DNA of 64,000 bases from Mucilaginibacter gilvus (GTDB lineage: Bacteria > Bacteroidota > Bacteroidia > Sphingobacteriales > Sphingobacteriaceae), in NCBI RefSeq assembly GCF_004054195.1, contig NZ_SBIW01000003.1, forward strand, positions 248,001 to 312,000, written 5' to 3'. The translations under genes were made by a program, and so were the position numbers. A model generated the notes under the pieces. That model saw nothing but the letters and a program-made list of their open reading frames with translations. It was not told where the DNA came from and ran no database searches. This document shows positions 38,325-46,682 of the stretch, piece after piece. The stretch's first letter is position 1, and every line of letters starts with the position of its first letter.

Positions 38325-38882
38325 TTAAACCTCATTCAGGAATTTACGCAGGTGGATGCCGTTCTTGCGGAACTGGGTGGGCGTAAGCCCCGTTATTTTT
38401 TTAAACTGTGCCGACAGATGCGCTACACTGCTGTAATTGAGCTCGTAAGAGATCTCATTAAGGTTCATTTCATTGTATATTAGCAGTTCTTTAACTTTCT
38501 CTATCCTTTGCAGAATGATATATTGTTCTATGGTGATACCCTCGGTTTCAGAAAATAGTTTACTGAGCACGGAGTAATCCCTGTGTAAGGCTTCGGCCAA
38601 AACTGCTGATAAATTAAATTTTTTATCGCCCTGGTAGTGGATCCGATTGATGATGACAGATTTTATCTGATCGATCTGTTGTTTGTGATTATCATCCAGC
38701 AATTCGAAACCCAGTTGCTTTAACTGGCTCCGCAAGTCTTCGATCTGTTTTATCGTCAAGTCTTCGTGAAGAATCACTTCTCCCAGTTTTACATAGGCAG
38801 CGTTTGCACCAATTCCCTGGAAAATTTGTTCAACCGCTCTAATGCAACGGGGGCAGACCATATTTTTGATGTACAGGTTCAT
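38325..38882 (-). CDS. AraC-family regulator with N-terminal HMA-like CxxC domain
   Basis: A 185-residue regulator. Residues about 1-65 have an HMA-like ferredoxin-fold pattern with Cys10 and Cys13 (NMVCPRCIRAV). Residues about 85-180 form an AraC HTH (LNEISYELNYSSVAHLSAQFKKITGLTPTQFRK). A metal-binding-type domain joined directly to a DNA-binding domain suggests a cytoplasmic copper or thiol sensor (inference). It is the last gene of the DJ-1-led operon and sits before the HMA-MauE gene, so it may control the copper cluster. Confidence 0.85.
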   Translation of the reverse strand: MNLYIKNMVCPRCIRAVEQIFQGIGANAAYVKLGEVILHEDLTIKQIEDLRSQLKQLGFELLDDNHKQQIDQIKSVIINRIHYQGDKKFNLSAVLAEALHRDYSVLSKLFSETEGITIEQYIILQRIEKVKELLIYNEMNLNEISYELNYSSVAHLSAQFKKITGLTPTQFRKNGIHLRKFLNEV

Positions 38883-38894
38883 TGGTGCAAATGT

Positions 38895-39293
38895 CTATAA
38901 AGAAAATGATTTTTTGTTTCTGTAATACAGTACAAAAAGATAAAATCCCATTGTAAAATCAATAGACATGCAAAATAGGTCGTAGTGCGGCGGAAGCAAA
39001 GTAGGCGTAAATGCCAGGTCATAGGCCATGTCCCACATTCCGTGAAGGAAATAGCCGCCCACTAACAACAATGAGCTTTTTTTACTACCATAATACGCGA
39101 TAAAAAGAAATACTATCGCCTGCAGGCAACAAAAGCACCCGGTAGGTAGGTCCGTCCACGTAAAGCCTACGTATAAGAAACCGATTGCTGAGAGGATAAG
39201 GCCATAGATCAGTTGTTCGTCAATGTTTCTGAGTAACCTGATAGAACCGATAATGAGGAGGCCGGATGATACACCTATTATTAATGCTATCAT
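38895..39293 (-). CDS. Small polytopic membrane protein (DUF6010-like)
   Basis: A 132-residue inner-membrane protein with about four to five hydrophobic helices. The central GGYFLHGMWDMAYDL segment and the LPPHYDLFCMSIDFTMGFYLF segment, with conserved His, Asp and Tyr residues, match what I recall of DUF6010 proteins. The function is unknown. Its ATG overlaps the stop of the upstream DUF2147 gene by 4 nt (ATGA), showing translational coupling. Confidence 0.7.
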   Translation of the reverse strand: MIALIIGVSSGLLIIGSIRLLRNIDEQLIYGLILSAIGFLYVGFTWTDLPTGCFCCLQAIVFLFIAYYGSKKSSLLLVGGYFLHGMWDMAYDLAFTPTLLPPHYDLFCMSIDFTMGFYLFVLYYRNKKSFSL

Positions 39294-39724
39294 GATTTAA
39301 TGCGTTGAAAGTAAGCGGTACGTCCGAAGAAAGAGATACCTATGTATCCGCGGACTTTTAAAATATCCCCTTTCAAGCTCATTTTGCAATCGTATGTTTT
39401 TCCGCTTTCCGGGTCATAAACTTTACCCGAAGTGTATGCGCCATCATTGTAATGGAAGCCGCTAAACAGGTCGATGCCCAGTAATTCGCGGTTCTTGAGT
39501 GTTTCATTCGGGTTTTTATTGTCTCTCCTGGGGTGTGCTACCCATACCGACTTTCCAAAATATTCCACGCCTTTTTTATAGATCTCAACTTTTGCGTCTT
39601 TTTCAGGTGACCAGTATAAACCTGTTATTTCATCACCCTTTGCTGGGCTCTGTGCCAAAGCAGCCGAGGACAGCATCATCCAGGCCGCAATGGCGGAGAG
39701 TGTTATTTTAAAAATTCTCATCAT
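39290..39724 (-). CDS. DUF2147 family secreted protein
   Basis: A 144-residue exported protein with a signal peptide ending in ALAQS (about 25). The GLYWSPEKDAKVEIYKKGVEYFGKSVW start, a GKVYDPESGKTYDCKMSL middle and an LKVRGYIGISFFGRTAYFQR end are diagnostic of DUF2147, a small beta-barrel family whose function is unknown. It starts 1 bp after the preceding stop and overlaps the next gene by 4 nt, so it is in the DJ-1-led operon. Confidence 0.85.
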   Translation of the reverse strand: MMRIFKITLSAIAAWMMLSSAALAQSPAKGDEITGLYWSPEKDAKVEIYKKGVEYFGKSVWVAHPRRDNKNPNETLKNRELLGIDLFSGFHYNDGAYTSGKVYDPESGKTYDCKMSLKGDILKVRGYIGISFFGRTAYFQRIKS

Positions 39725-39725
39725 T

Positions 39726-40088
39726 TTAGTTTTGAATGGTTTGTTGTAATTCTGACCGGTAAATAAGCCTTTTGAACGCGAAATGGAATATCTCAGTGGT
39801 GTATGTCCTTACCGGATAGGCGTTAATGAATGACCACCCCAGCCTGCCCATATAGTTCATGGCGTCGATAATGGTGTTGAATTTTTTCACCTTGCCTTCC
39901 AGTGTTTTGATCCTCGTTTCAGTCCAGTAGTTTTTCTCATCACCAAAATCTACGTCGATGGTCACCTTGTTGCTTAACAACCTTGGTACGGCAATGATCT
40001 GGCAAAATTGCTCCACTTTTACAGAATCGGTCTGCGCCAGCGTGCGGAGTGACATTAGTATAAATGCCATTAGGAATATCTTTTTCAT
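39726..40088 (-). CDS. Secreted protein of unknown function
   Basis: A 120-residue protein with a signal peptide ending TLAQ (about 19). The mature part is a mixed alpha/beta domain with a helix NTIIDAMNYMGRLGWSFINAY. This outline (helix followed by a 'GW..v..y' strand) recalls small DUF4177-like proteins and unnamed Bacteroidota proteins, but no family is assigned. It sits 19 bp after the DJ-1 protein gene and 1 bp before the DUF2147 gene, within the operon. Confidence 0.75.
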   Translation of the reverse strand: MKKIFLMAFILMSLRTLAQTDSVKVEQFCQIIAVPRLLSNKVTIDVDFGDEKNYWTETRIKTLEGKVKKFNTIIDAMNYMGRLGWSFINAYPVRTYTTEIFHFAFKRLIYRSELQQTIQN

Positions 40089-40107
40089 GATGTTAATTTG
40101 TTTTGGT

Positions 40108-41286
40108 TTAATTGTAATCCAGCATCAGTTTAACCACGTTTTGGAATTTGTCTCCATAAAGCTTACCTATGCGCTCCAGGCAGGCATCTATCGGATACTG
40201 TTTTTTTGTATCGTATCTAACGATCTCTGCACTGCCGAGCAGTGAATTGATGGCTTCTTTATTATCCAGAGAAAGCACGTGTACTTCATCCAGGTCTTTC
40301 GTGTTGTTCCCGCCGGTACTCACCAGTGCCAGGCCAAATTTGGTATGAACGGTTGCATCTGACGGTGTGAAGCATTTAAACGATTTAGGAAACGACCGGT
40401 TGTAAGTATCAATAATACTTACCATCTCAAATTCATTGATGCCTTCCTGCAGCAATAGGCCTAGCCTGCGGTTCTTCTCTACAACTACTTTGGTGACTGC
40501 GGTAAATTCGTTGCCAAAGCTAATGGCCGTGCTCAAGTGATTCGTTAAGATCTCCGGATGAGGATAGTGAATGTCATTAGCTGCAGAATGCATGGTCTCG
40601 CTGCCAAATAGATCATTAATAACCATTAAGGCACCTTCCACGGCGTTAGATACACCGGCGGTGCTGTACAAATTTCCACTATGCGCAACATTTACCTGTT
40701 GTATCCATTGCGGTTTTGGGAAGTGAGATCTCACCATTTCAAAATCAGATGCATGGCAGGTGATTGGTTTGCCATCAAATATGCCGGTAGCAGCAGCAGT
40801 AGATGCCCCGTCGCAAACGGCAAGGATTTTTGTGGTTGGTGTAAAATGGTCTTTAATAAAGGATATTAAAATGAGATCTTGTTTTTCATCACGCTTTGAT
40901 AGGGCCGGGATAACGATCACATCGGCGACAAGCTTCATCGAATCTGCTTCATGGAAGGTAAGCTGGGGCAAAATAAAGAGGTCTTTTTTTATGCCTACAG
41001 GAGCCTTTTCTTTAGCAACGATGAACACATTTAATTTACCGGTGGTATTAAACAGGTAGAAGGGGGCCAGCATATCAAACATTTCTGTCACCTTGTTATC
41101 GGCAATGATGAGTACTGTTTTCTTGGATGGATCATAGGCAGGCTTTTTCCAATCAAATTTGTTATCGCCCGAATAGGAAGGTAGCTGGCCAAGGGCGATG
41201 ATCGGCTGCAGCAATAAAACAAGCGTACTCCCTGCGACAATCACTGTCGATAAAGAAATGAGCAATACTTTTTTAAACTTTTTCAT
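40108..41286 (-). CDS. Membrane-anchored DJ-1/PfpI family protein, probably two DJ-1-like lobes
   Basis: A 392-residue protein starting at ATG 41286. The longer frame to 41331 uses a TTG and lacks an N-terminal signal. Residues about 5-32 are a hydrophobic anchor or uncleaved signal. Residues about 55-235 are a DJ-1/PfpI domain with the elbow Cys158 (ILAVCDGASTAA). About 245-390 is a second similar alpha/beta lobe (HTKFGLALVSTGG) lacking an obvious elbow Cys. Similar proteins occur beside GlxA-type regulators. First gene of a five-gene operon down to 38325, with a GTC-N7-GAC site 68 nt upstream. Whether it is an enzyme, chaperone or sensor is not known. Confidence 0.82.
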   Translation of the reverse strand: MKKFKKVLLISLSTVIVAGSTLVLLLQPIIALGQLPSYSGDNKFDWKKPAYDPSKKTVLIIADNKVTEMFDMLAPFYLFNTTGKLNVFIVAKEKAPVGIKKDLFILPQLTFHEADSMKLVADVIVIPALSKRDEKQDLILISFIKDHFTPTTKILAVCDGASTAAATGIFDGKPITCHASDFEMVRSHFPKPQWIQQVNVAHSGNLYSTAGVSNAVEGALMVINDLFGSETMHSAANDIHYPHPEILTNHLSTAISFGNEFTAVTKVVVEKNRRLGLLLQEGINEFEMVSIIDTYNRSFPKSFKCFTPSDATVHTKFGLALVSTGGNNTKDLDEVHVLSLDNKEAINSLLGSAEIVRYDTKKQYPIDACLERIGKLYGDKFQNVVKLMLDYN

Positions 41287-41353
41287 TGTGATTAATTTAA
41301 TTATTACATCACAAAAGTGTTGCAAAAACAAAGGGGTCTGATGACAAGGAGAT

Positions 41354-41367
41354 GTCAGATACGGACA
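41354..41367 (-). promoter_or_regulatory. GTC-N7-GAC site upstream of the DJ-1 operon
   Basis: GTCAGATACGGACA, identical to 37475-37488, and here extended by a T to TGTC-N7-GACA. It lies 68 nt upstream of the chosen start at 41286. The rest of the 424-bp gap 41287-41710 holds no ORF I accept. Confidence 0.6.
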
Positions 41368-41473
41368 GGTATAATGTAGCAGTAAGCGGCCAATATGCGC
41401 GACTATCAGAACCCCATAACTGGATATCTAATAAAACGTGACGGCGAGTGTAGCATTGGACAAGGTTGTTTCT

Positions 41474-41496
41474 GACAGATTATTACATAATCTGTC
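41474..41496. promoter_or_regulatory. Perfect 10-bp palindrome in the gap after the HTCS gene
   Basis: GACAGATTAT (41474-41483) and ATAATCTGTC (41487-41496) are exact complements around a 3-nt centre. No T run follows on either strand, so a protein-binding site is more likely than a terminator. It lies 215 nt past the HTCS stop and 188 nt before the DJ-1 start. Confidence 0.4.
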
Positions 41497-41710
41497 CCCT
41501 TTTGTGGTTCCTGAAATTATTTGATTGTTAAGGTGAGCCGGAGGGGGTAAATAATAAAACATCTGGTCAATTATACAGACACAGGCTGATGGTTTTGCAA
41601 ATATGCGGGCATTTTATTAAGAACGATATCTATTCCTATAGTTTTAAAGTGAAATTCCCCTTTTTCATGGAATGAAGTCATTCTGCCCGCGATTAACCAA
41701 ATCATAAGTT

Positions 41711-44700
41711 TCAACTCTTTTTTAACGATTGCATAAACTGTAAAGGCGATTTGCCATATTCCTTTTTAAATGCCCGCGAAAAATTAGAGTTACTTTGCAA
41801 ACCTATCCTGTCGGCTACTTCGTTCATAGCTACGTCTTCGTGGGTCATGATCTGGATAGCTTTTTTGAGGCGGATGGTCCTGATAAATTCTCCCACGGAT
41901 TGATCTGAGATGCTTTTTATCTTTTGATACAGCTTGGTACGGCTGATGTACAGGTGGTCGCACAGGAAATCCACATCGAGGTTCAGGTCCCGCATATGAA
42001 CTTCTATCACCTTCAAAAGTTTATTCAGAAACTCTTTATCTTTTTCAGAATGGACCAGTTCGGTAGCTTCAGACAGGTAATCCTTAGCATATCGCTGCTT
42101 CATTTTTTCGCCCTGATCAAATATATTATGAACGGTTAGCAGCAAAAGATCCACGCTAAGTGGTTTGGCAAAATAATAATCGGCACCAGATTCCAGCCCC
42201 TCAATTTTTGTATCCAGCGCATCCTTGGCAGAGAGGATAATAAAGGGGATATGGCTGGTTTCAAACTGTTCTTTTATTAATTTACAGAGCTCTATCCCGT
42301 TCATGCCGGGCATCATTACATCGCTGATGATCAGATCCGGCACTTTTTCGATTGCTATTTTAATACCCTCATTACCGTCTTCGGCCTCATGAATAACGTA
42401 ATAGTTTTCAAATGCCTGTTTTAAAAACGTGCGCAATTCCTGGTTGTCCTCTACCAATAAAATGTGTTTACGCGCTTTTGCCGAGGCAGCGGTTACGTGG
42501 TTTTCCTGCTCGGGGAGGGGTAGTAGTGTTGCATTGTCTATTACTTCCAGTTGGGCTTCAACAGCTATACCAGAGGTGTTTTTCTCCGTGTCGGTGTAAT
42601 TTTCTTCGCCCCATGGGATGCCGATGATAATCTCGGTGCCTTTATACCTGTCGCTGTAAACATAAATATCGCCTTTATGCAGTTCGGTAAGGCTTTTTAC
42701 GATGGAAAGCCCCACGCCCGAACCGAGATGGTTTTTACTGATGCGGTAGTAACGGTCGAAGATCCGGGTGATTGAATCGCTGGAAATCCCTATCCCCGTA
42801 TCGGCCACCCTGAAATAGATGTACTTTTTGGCGCGATGTTCCTTGTTCAACAGCTCGAAGCCAGTATTAAACGAGGGTCTAAACCGGTCGATATCAAAAA
42901 ACAATTCGAACGAGACGCGGCCTCCGGTATTGGTGTATTTAAATGAGTTATTTAAAAGGTTAAAAAGTATTTTTTCCAATATCTGCACATCAAAATACCC
43001 GGTAAGGGGCTGGCCAGCCGGGGTTTCGGTGTGGTCGACCACTTCAAAGCTGAGGCGTTTGCTTACAGCCATGTTTTGAAACTCCCAGGCGAGGTCCTTA
43101 CAAAACTGGTTGATGCCAAGTGGCTGCACCTGCAGCCTGATAACGCTATCGGCAACCTTTTTGAAGTTCATCAGCTCGCTAATGAGGTTGATGAGCCGTT
43201 TGGCATTACGGTACATCAGCTGGTAGGAGTAATCGAGCGCAGTGTTTTTATTCTGGCTGATCAAACTCTCCAGCGGCCCCAGAATCAACGTCAAGGGCGT
43301 GCGAAACTCGTGCGAAACATTGGTGAAGAACATCAGCTGCTGCTGGTAGAGTTCTTCGCGCTGCTTGTGCATCTCCTCGCGTTTTTTCTCGTTCACGGCG
43401 CCCACCGCTATTTCCCTTTTTAGCCTATACCACCTTGCCTGGTAAATGTAAATGCCTGCCAGTGCCGAGAGTACCAACAAAACGTAAATAATCTTGGCAC
43501 CTGCAGATTTCCACCAGGGAGGTGTAATGGTAATGGCCGTTTCAGTTTGTACTTTGCTCCATATGCCGTCATTATTAGTGGCCTCCACCACAAATTTATA
43601 GATGCTGTAATCCAGGTTACTGTAGGCCGCGCTTGGGTTTTTTCCATCCGTGAATTTCCAGTCCTTATCAAAACCGATCAGCTTATAACGGTATTTGCAC
43701 TTTAGCGGGTTGGCAAAATGCATCGACGAGAAAGAGATAACAAAGTTGTTTTGCAGGTAGCTAAGCGTAAGGGTTTTACAATAACCAATAGCTTGCTTGA
43801 TAGCGTTTTTTGAGGTGCCGGCCTCGCCGTATTCTGGTTTTTGGTTATTGATAAGAATATCCGTTAGCACCGGCATCGCTTCGATGTTGTTAGCCTTTAT
43901 CTGGCTGGGGTAAAAGTAGTTTAGACCGTTTATTCCGCCAAAATACAGCCTGCCATCGGCCCCTTTGCTGGATGAGCCTACTTTAAAACTGTTGCCCTGC
44001 AGCCCATCGTTCTTATCGTAGCGTATTAGCCGGCCGGTTGCAGTGTTAAGGCATTCCAGGCCGTTACCGCCCATCCAAATGTTGCCGGCATCGTCTATTT
44101 CCATGCTCTCTACGTCTTTAAAAACCCCGTAGTCATCTGTATAGGCTTTTATGGTATAAGCATTTGTCTTTGTATTTAGTAGTAGCCTGTCTACCCCGCC
44201 ACCGATAGTTCCTATCCAGTAGGTGCTGTCGTTTTGTTTAACTATAGGGTAGGTATAGTTAGAGCTTAATGAATTCGGCTTTGCCGAAGCGGTATACTGA
44301 AAAGTTTGGGTGATGTTGCCGGTTTTATCATACAATACCCGTTTTAAACCATGTGTGCTAGAGATCAGTAGCTGCGGGCGGTCTTTATCAGCAAAAATAA
44401 AAAAGCCTTCACCGTAGTATTTTACGTGGTAATAATTCTTTTCATCCTTCCATATTACACCAAATTTATCGGAGTGGTTACCAAACCAAATGTTGCCGTA
44501 GCAATCTTTCACAAAGGTATCTATCACGTAAGTAGGAAAGTGCTCGTAACCCGGCGGCCGCCATAATTCACGACCTCCGGGCTTTAAGATTTCTATCCCG
44601 CCCGAACTCCCTATCCATAAATTATGGCCATTATCCAAGGCAACTGCGGTAATTACATCATTTTTTAACCTGATAGGAGTGTTGTAGGTATTATAATAGG

Positions 44701-45886
44701 TGAATGCCTGTGTTTTTAAATTATACTTGTTTAAGCCATTGGCTGTTGTGCCAATCCACAAATTATCACCATCGGCGAGTACAGATCGGATGTGGTTGCC
44801 GCTTAACGAATTTGTATTTGCCGGGTTATGCTGCAAGGTGTAAAACAGTTTCTCGTTCAGGTCGCAATAATTTAGCCCGCCACCAAACGTACATACCCAC
44901 AAACAGTCAGTGCGGTCGATAAAGGCCTTGCTCAGCGAGTTGGAGTTTAACCCGTGCGGAGAGCTTTGCGTATTTACCGCCTGTATAAGGTTAAGGTTGC
45001 TATCTAGCTTCAGCAGCGCGGAGCCGGTGTTTACCCAATAATCAAGCTTGCGGTCGCGCACAATATCCCTGATGTAGCGGTAGCCCGTGCACGTAAACTG
45101 CTTGCCTACGGTTAGAAATGTTCCGCCGGCGTGTTGTGTCCTCGCAATCCTCACTACCTTGTTACCGCTGCCCAGCAGCATGTTGTTAAATTTATCAAAG
45201 TAGATGCGGGAAAGTTCTGTGTCCGTAAGGCCTGTTATAACTACACGTTTAAACCTGCCGCTTGCATCCAGTGTGAAAACGCCTTTATTACTCGAGAGAT
45301 GGAGCAAGCCATTTTTATCCGGCTCCATGGATGAGAAACGAACATCTGCCGGCGGAGTCAAATGTATCTCTTTGATAGTGTTGCCCGCTATGCGGTACAT
45401 TTTTACCAGATTGTTTGTATAACCATAGATGATGTTACCGGCGGGTTTGTAAAGCTTCCAAAACGTGGTGGGGGTGGTTTTATTCAGTTCTTTAATATCG
45501 GTGTACTTTTCCGTTCGCGAATTAAAGTATTGCAGCCCGCCCTCTGTACCCAGCCATATATTTCCATCGCCGTCGGGATAAATACATCCTATCCTGTTTT
45601 TAAAGGCATTGTTTAGCGGTGTATTGCTGTTGTAATATTTTTTAACCGAGTAGCCGTCGAACCTGTCGAGCCCAAAATAGGTGCCCACCCAAATGTAACC
45701 TTTTTTATCCTGCGCAATATCGTTGGCATCGGTATGCGATAGCCCCTCATCCACCGTAAGGTAGCTGAATTTATAAGGATAAGACTGGCAAACCCCAAAC
45801 CGCGGAACGATAAAAGTTGCCATTAGTAAAAGTAGCACGGTTTTTAAACCGTGGCCTGTAAACCCAACGAAGCTTCTTAGTTTCAT
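41711..45886 (-). CDS. Hybrid two-component system sensor/regulator (HTCS)
   Basis: A single 1391-residue protein that senses a glycan fragment in the periplasm and activates PUL genes. In order: signal/anchor (1-34), Reg_prop beta-propeller repeats (about 35-700, e.g. DKKGYIWVGTYFGLDRFDG), a Y_Y_Y domain (KYRYKLIGFDKDWKFTDG), a transmembrane helix (AKIIYVLLVLSALAGIYIY), HisKA with phospho-acceptor His in NVSHEFRTPLTLILGPLE, HATPase (FNLLNNSFKYTN, DTGIGIS, GSGVGLSIV), a receiver with Asp in LIISDVMMPG, and a C-terminal AraC HTH (VADRIGLQSNSNFSRAFKKEYGKSP). All phosphorelay residues are intact. It is divergent from the susCD pair at 46683, and three matching promoter elements (46084, 46373, 56572) are its probable targets. 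Confidence 0.95.
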   Translation of the reverse strand: MKLRSFVGFTGHGLKTVLLLLMATFIVPRFGVCQSYPYKFSYLTVDEGLSHTDANDIAQDKKGYIWVGTYFGLDRFDGYSVKKYYNSNTPLNNAFKNRIGCIYPDGDGNIWLGTEGGLQYFNSRTEKYTDIKELNKTTPTTFWKLYKPAGNIIYGYTNNLVKMYRIAGNTIKEIHLTPPADVRFSSMEPDKNGLLHLSSNKGVFTLDASGRFKRVVITGLTDTELSRIYFDKFNNMLLGSGNKVVRIARTQHAGGTFLTVGKQFTCTGYRYIRDIVRDRKLDYWVNTGSALLKLDSNLNLIQAVNTQSSPHGLNSNSLSKAFIDRTDCLWVCTFGGGLNYCDLNEKLFYTLQHNPANTNSLSGNHIRSVLADGDNLWIGTTANGLNKYNLKTQAFTYYNTYNTPIRLKNDVITAVALDNGHNLWIGSSGGIEILKPGGRELWRPPGYEHFPTYVIDTFVKDCYGNIWFGNHSDKFGVIWKDEKNYYHVKYYGEGFFIFADKDRPQLLISSTHGLKRVLYDKTGNITQTFQYTASAKPNSLSSNYTYPIVKQNDSTYWIGTIGGGVDRLLLNTKTNAYTIKAYTDDYGVFKDVESMEIDDAGNIWMGGNGLECLNTATGRLIRYDKNDGLQGNSFKVGSSSKGADGRLYFGGINGLNYFYPSQIKANNIEAMPVLTDILINNQKPEYGEAGTSKNAIKQAIGYCKTLTLSYLQNNFVISFSSMHFANPLKCKYRYKLIGFDKDWKFTDGKNPSAAYSNLDYSIYKFVVEATNNDGIWSKVQTETAITITPPWWKSAGAKIIYVLLVLSALAGIYIYQARWYRLKREIAVGAVNEKKREEMHKQREELYQQQLMFFTNVSHEFRTPLTLILGPLESLISQNKNTALDYSYQLMYRNAKRLINLISELMNFKKVADSVIRLQVQPLGINQFCKDLAWEFQNMAVSKRLSFEVVDHTETPAGQPLTGYFDVQILEKILFNLLNNSFKYTNTGGRVSFELFFDIDRFRPSFNTGFELLNKEHRAKKYIYFRVADTGIGISSDSITRIFDRYYRISKNHLGSGVGLSIVKSLTELHKGDIYVYSDRYKGTEIIIGIPWGEENYTDTEKNTSGIAVEAQLEVIDNATLLPLPEQENHVTAASAKARKHILLVEDNQELRTFLKQAFENYYVIHEAEDGNEGIKIAIEKVPDLIISDVMMPGMNGIELCKLIKEQFETSHIPFIILSAKDALDTKIEGLESGADYYFAKPLSVDLLLLTVHNIFDQGEKMKQRYAKDYLSEATELVHSEKDKEFLNKLLKVIEVHMRDLNLDVDFLCDHLYISRTKLYQKIKSISDQSVGEFIRTIRLKKAIQIMTHEDVAMNEVADRIGLQSNSNFSRAFKKEYGKSPLQFMQSLKKS

Positions 45887-46083
45887 TTAAGCAAAAATTC
45901 AAGTAATAGTAGCAAAAAAAAGCGCCCGAAAACGCGGTCTTTCTCTTACCTATATAATTAAAATATTGGTGTTAATAATTGGTGTGCCTACTGTTGATGA
46001 ATTAACGGCCGTGTTTTATTTAACAAGAGCAAAAATGGCTTTATATGTGGAATAATATAATTATTGGATTATTAAATGTACGG

Positions 46084-46142
46084 CACGCTAATTAATATGT
46101 ACGATTTGACAAGCCGGCAAAATAATTAATTAGAGTTATTTG
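46084..46142 (+). promoter_or_regulatory. PUL operator-promoter element, copy 1 (before candidate small RNA)
   Basis: The 29-bp element 46084-46112 (core AATATGTACGATTTG) is followed after 21 nt by AGTTATTTG at 46134-46142, resembling a Bacteroidota -7 TTTG element. Copies 2 and 3 share most positions and nearly the same spacing. It lies about 200 nt upstream of the HTCS start and 540 nt upstream of susC. Confidence 0.55.
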
Positions 46143-46254
46143 CGGCGTAAACCTGCCGTCATAGTCTGCTTTAGGTTTATCGCATCAGGCTCCTGCCATT
46201 TTTAGTTGATTAGCGCTGTAACGCCCCGGGATGAGATCCGGGGCGTTATTTTTT
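46142..46254 (+). ncRNA. Candidate small RNA or attenuated leader upstream of susC
   Basis: About 110 nt with no ORF, starting just after a -7-like TTTG and ending in a strong terminator. Near its 5' end GCGTAAACCT (46145-46154) pairs with AGGTTTA-CGC (46173-46183, one bulged T), making a 10-bp stem. A roughly 35-nt linker then leads into the terminator hairpin. No plus-strand gene precedes the terminator within 14 kb, so it needs some transcript to end. Either a free sRNA or a premature-termination leader of the susC operon is possible. Inferred from structure; no known RNA family recognised. Confidence 0.45.
46219..46254 (+). terminator. Orphan intrinsic terminator
   Basis: Perfect 11-bp GC-rich stem TAACGCCCCGG (46219-46229) / CCGGGGCGTTA (46238-46248), 8-nt loop, then a T-rich tail to 46254. 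It faces the plus strand but no plus-strand coding gene lies upstream in the gap. Confidence 0.88.
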
Positions 46255-46372
46255 GAAGTATTGTTAATTATAAATATTAAAGCAGGCTGTGTAAATAGTG
46301 CCATGACCTATGATCCAGTTAAACACAAGCTATCCTTTATCAAATTTTAACGCAGGATACTGAAATGCATTT

Positions 46373-46430
46373 CATGTCAAGAAATATGTATGCTGTGGCA
46401 ACCTCCCGCCTCAATTAAGCAAGTTCTTTG
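46373..46430 (+). promoter_or_regulatory. PUL operator-promoter element, copy 2 (susC promoter)
   Basis: The 29-bp element 46373-46401 contains AAATATGTATG and ends TGTGGCAA. After 20 nt comes AGTTCTTTG at 46422-46430, identical to the -7-like box of copy 3. Copies 2 and 3 agree at about 23-24 of 29 bases. Predicted start of the susCD transcript is shortly after 46430, giving an untranslated leader of about 245 nt before ATG 46683. The remainder of the 45887-46682 gap shows no ORF. Confidence 0.65.
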
Positions 46431-46682
46431 TCCCAGCCAATTACTGTAACAAAACAAATACTTAGCTGATACAGCTTTTTCTGCAAAAGTTCTGCAACGC
46501 AACATTCACCGGCCAATTAAACGGCGGTAATGCCGGGGCGGGAGTGAAGCCGGATGTGTAGTTTTTTTTAAAGCCAATTTAACCCAATTAATAACCTGTA
46601 AACCCATGATTAAAAACCAGAGATCAACACCATTAACCTCAATTAAATCAACCTCTCATTATGTGCAATTAAAAGTTCAATT

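Noticed and set aside
41924..45616. Several plus-strand open frames (60-130 aa) inside the HTCS gene
   Set aside because: All lie within a continuous, fully recognisable HTCS reading frame; no start context or domains.
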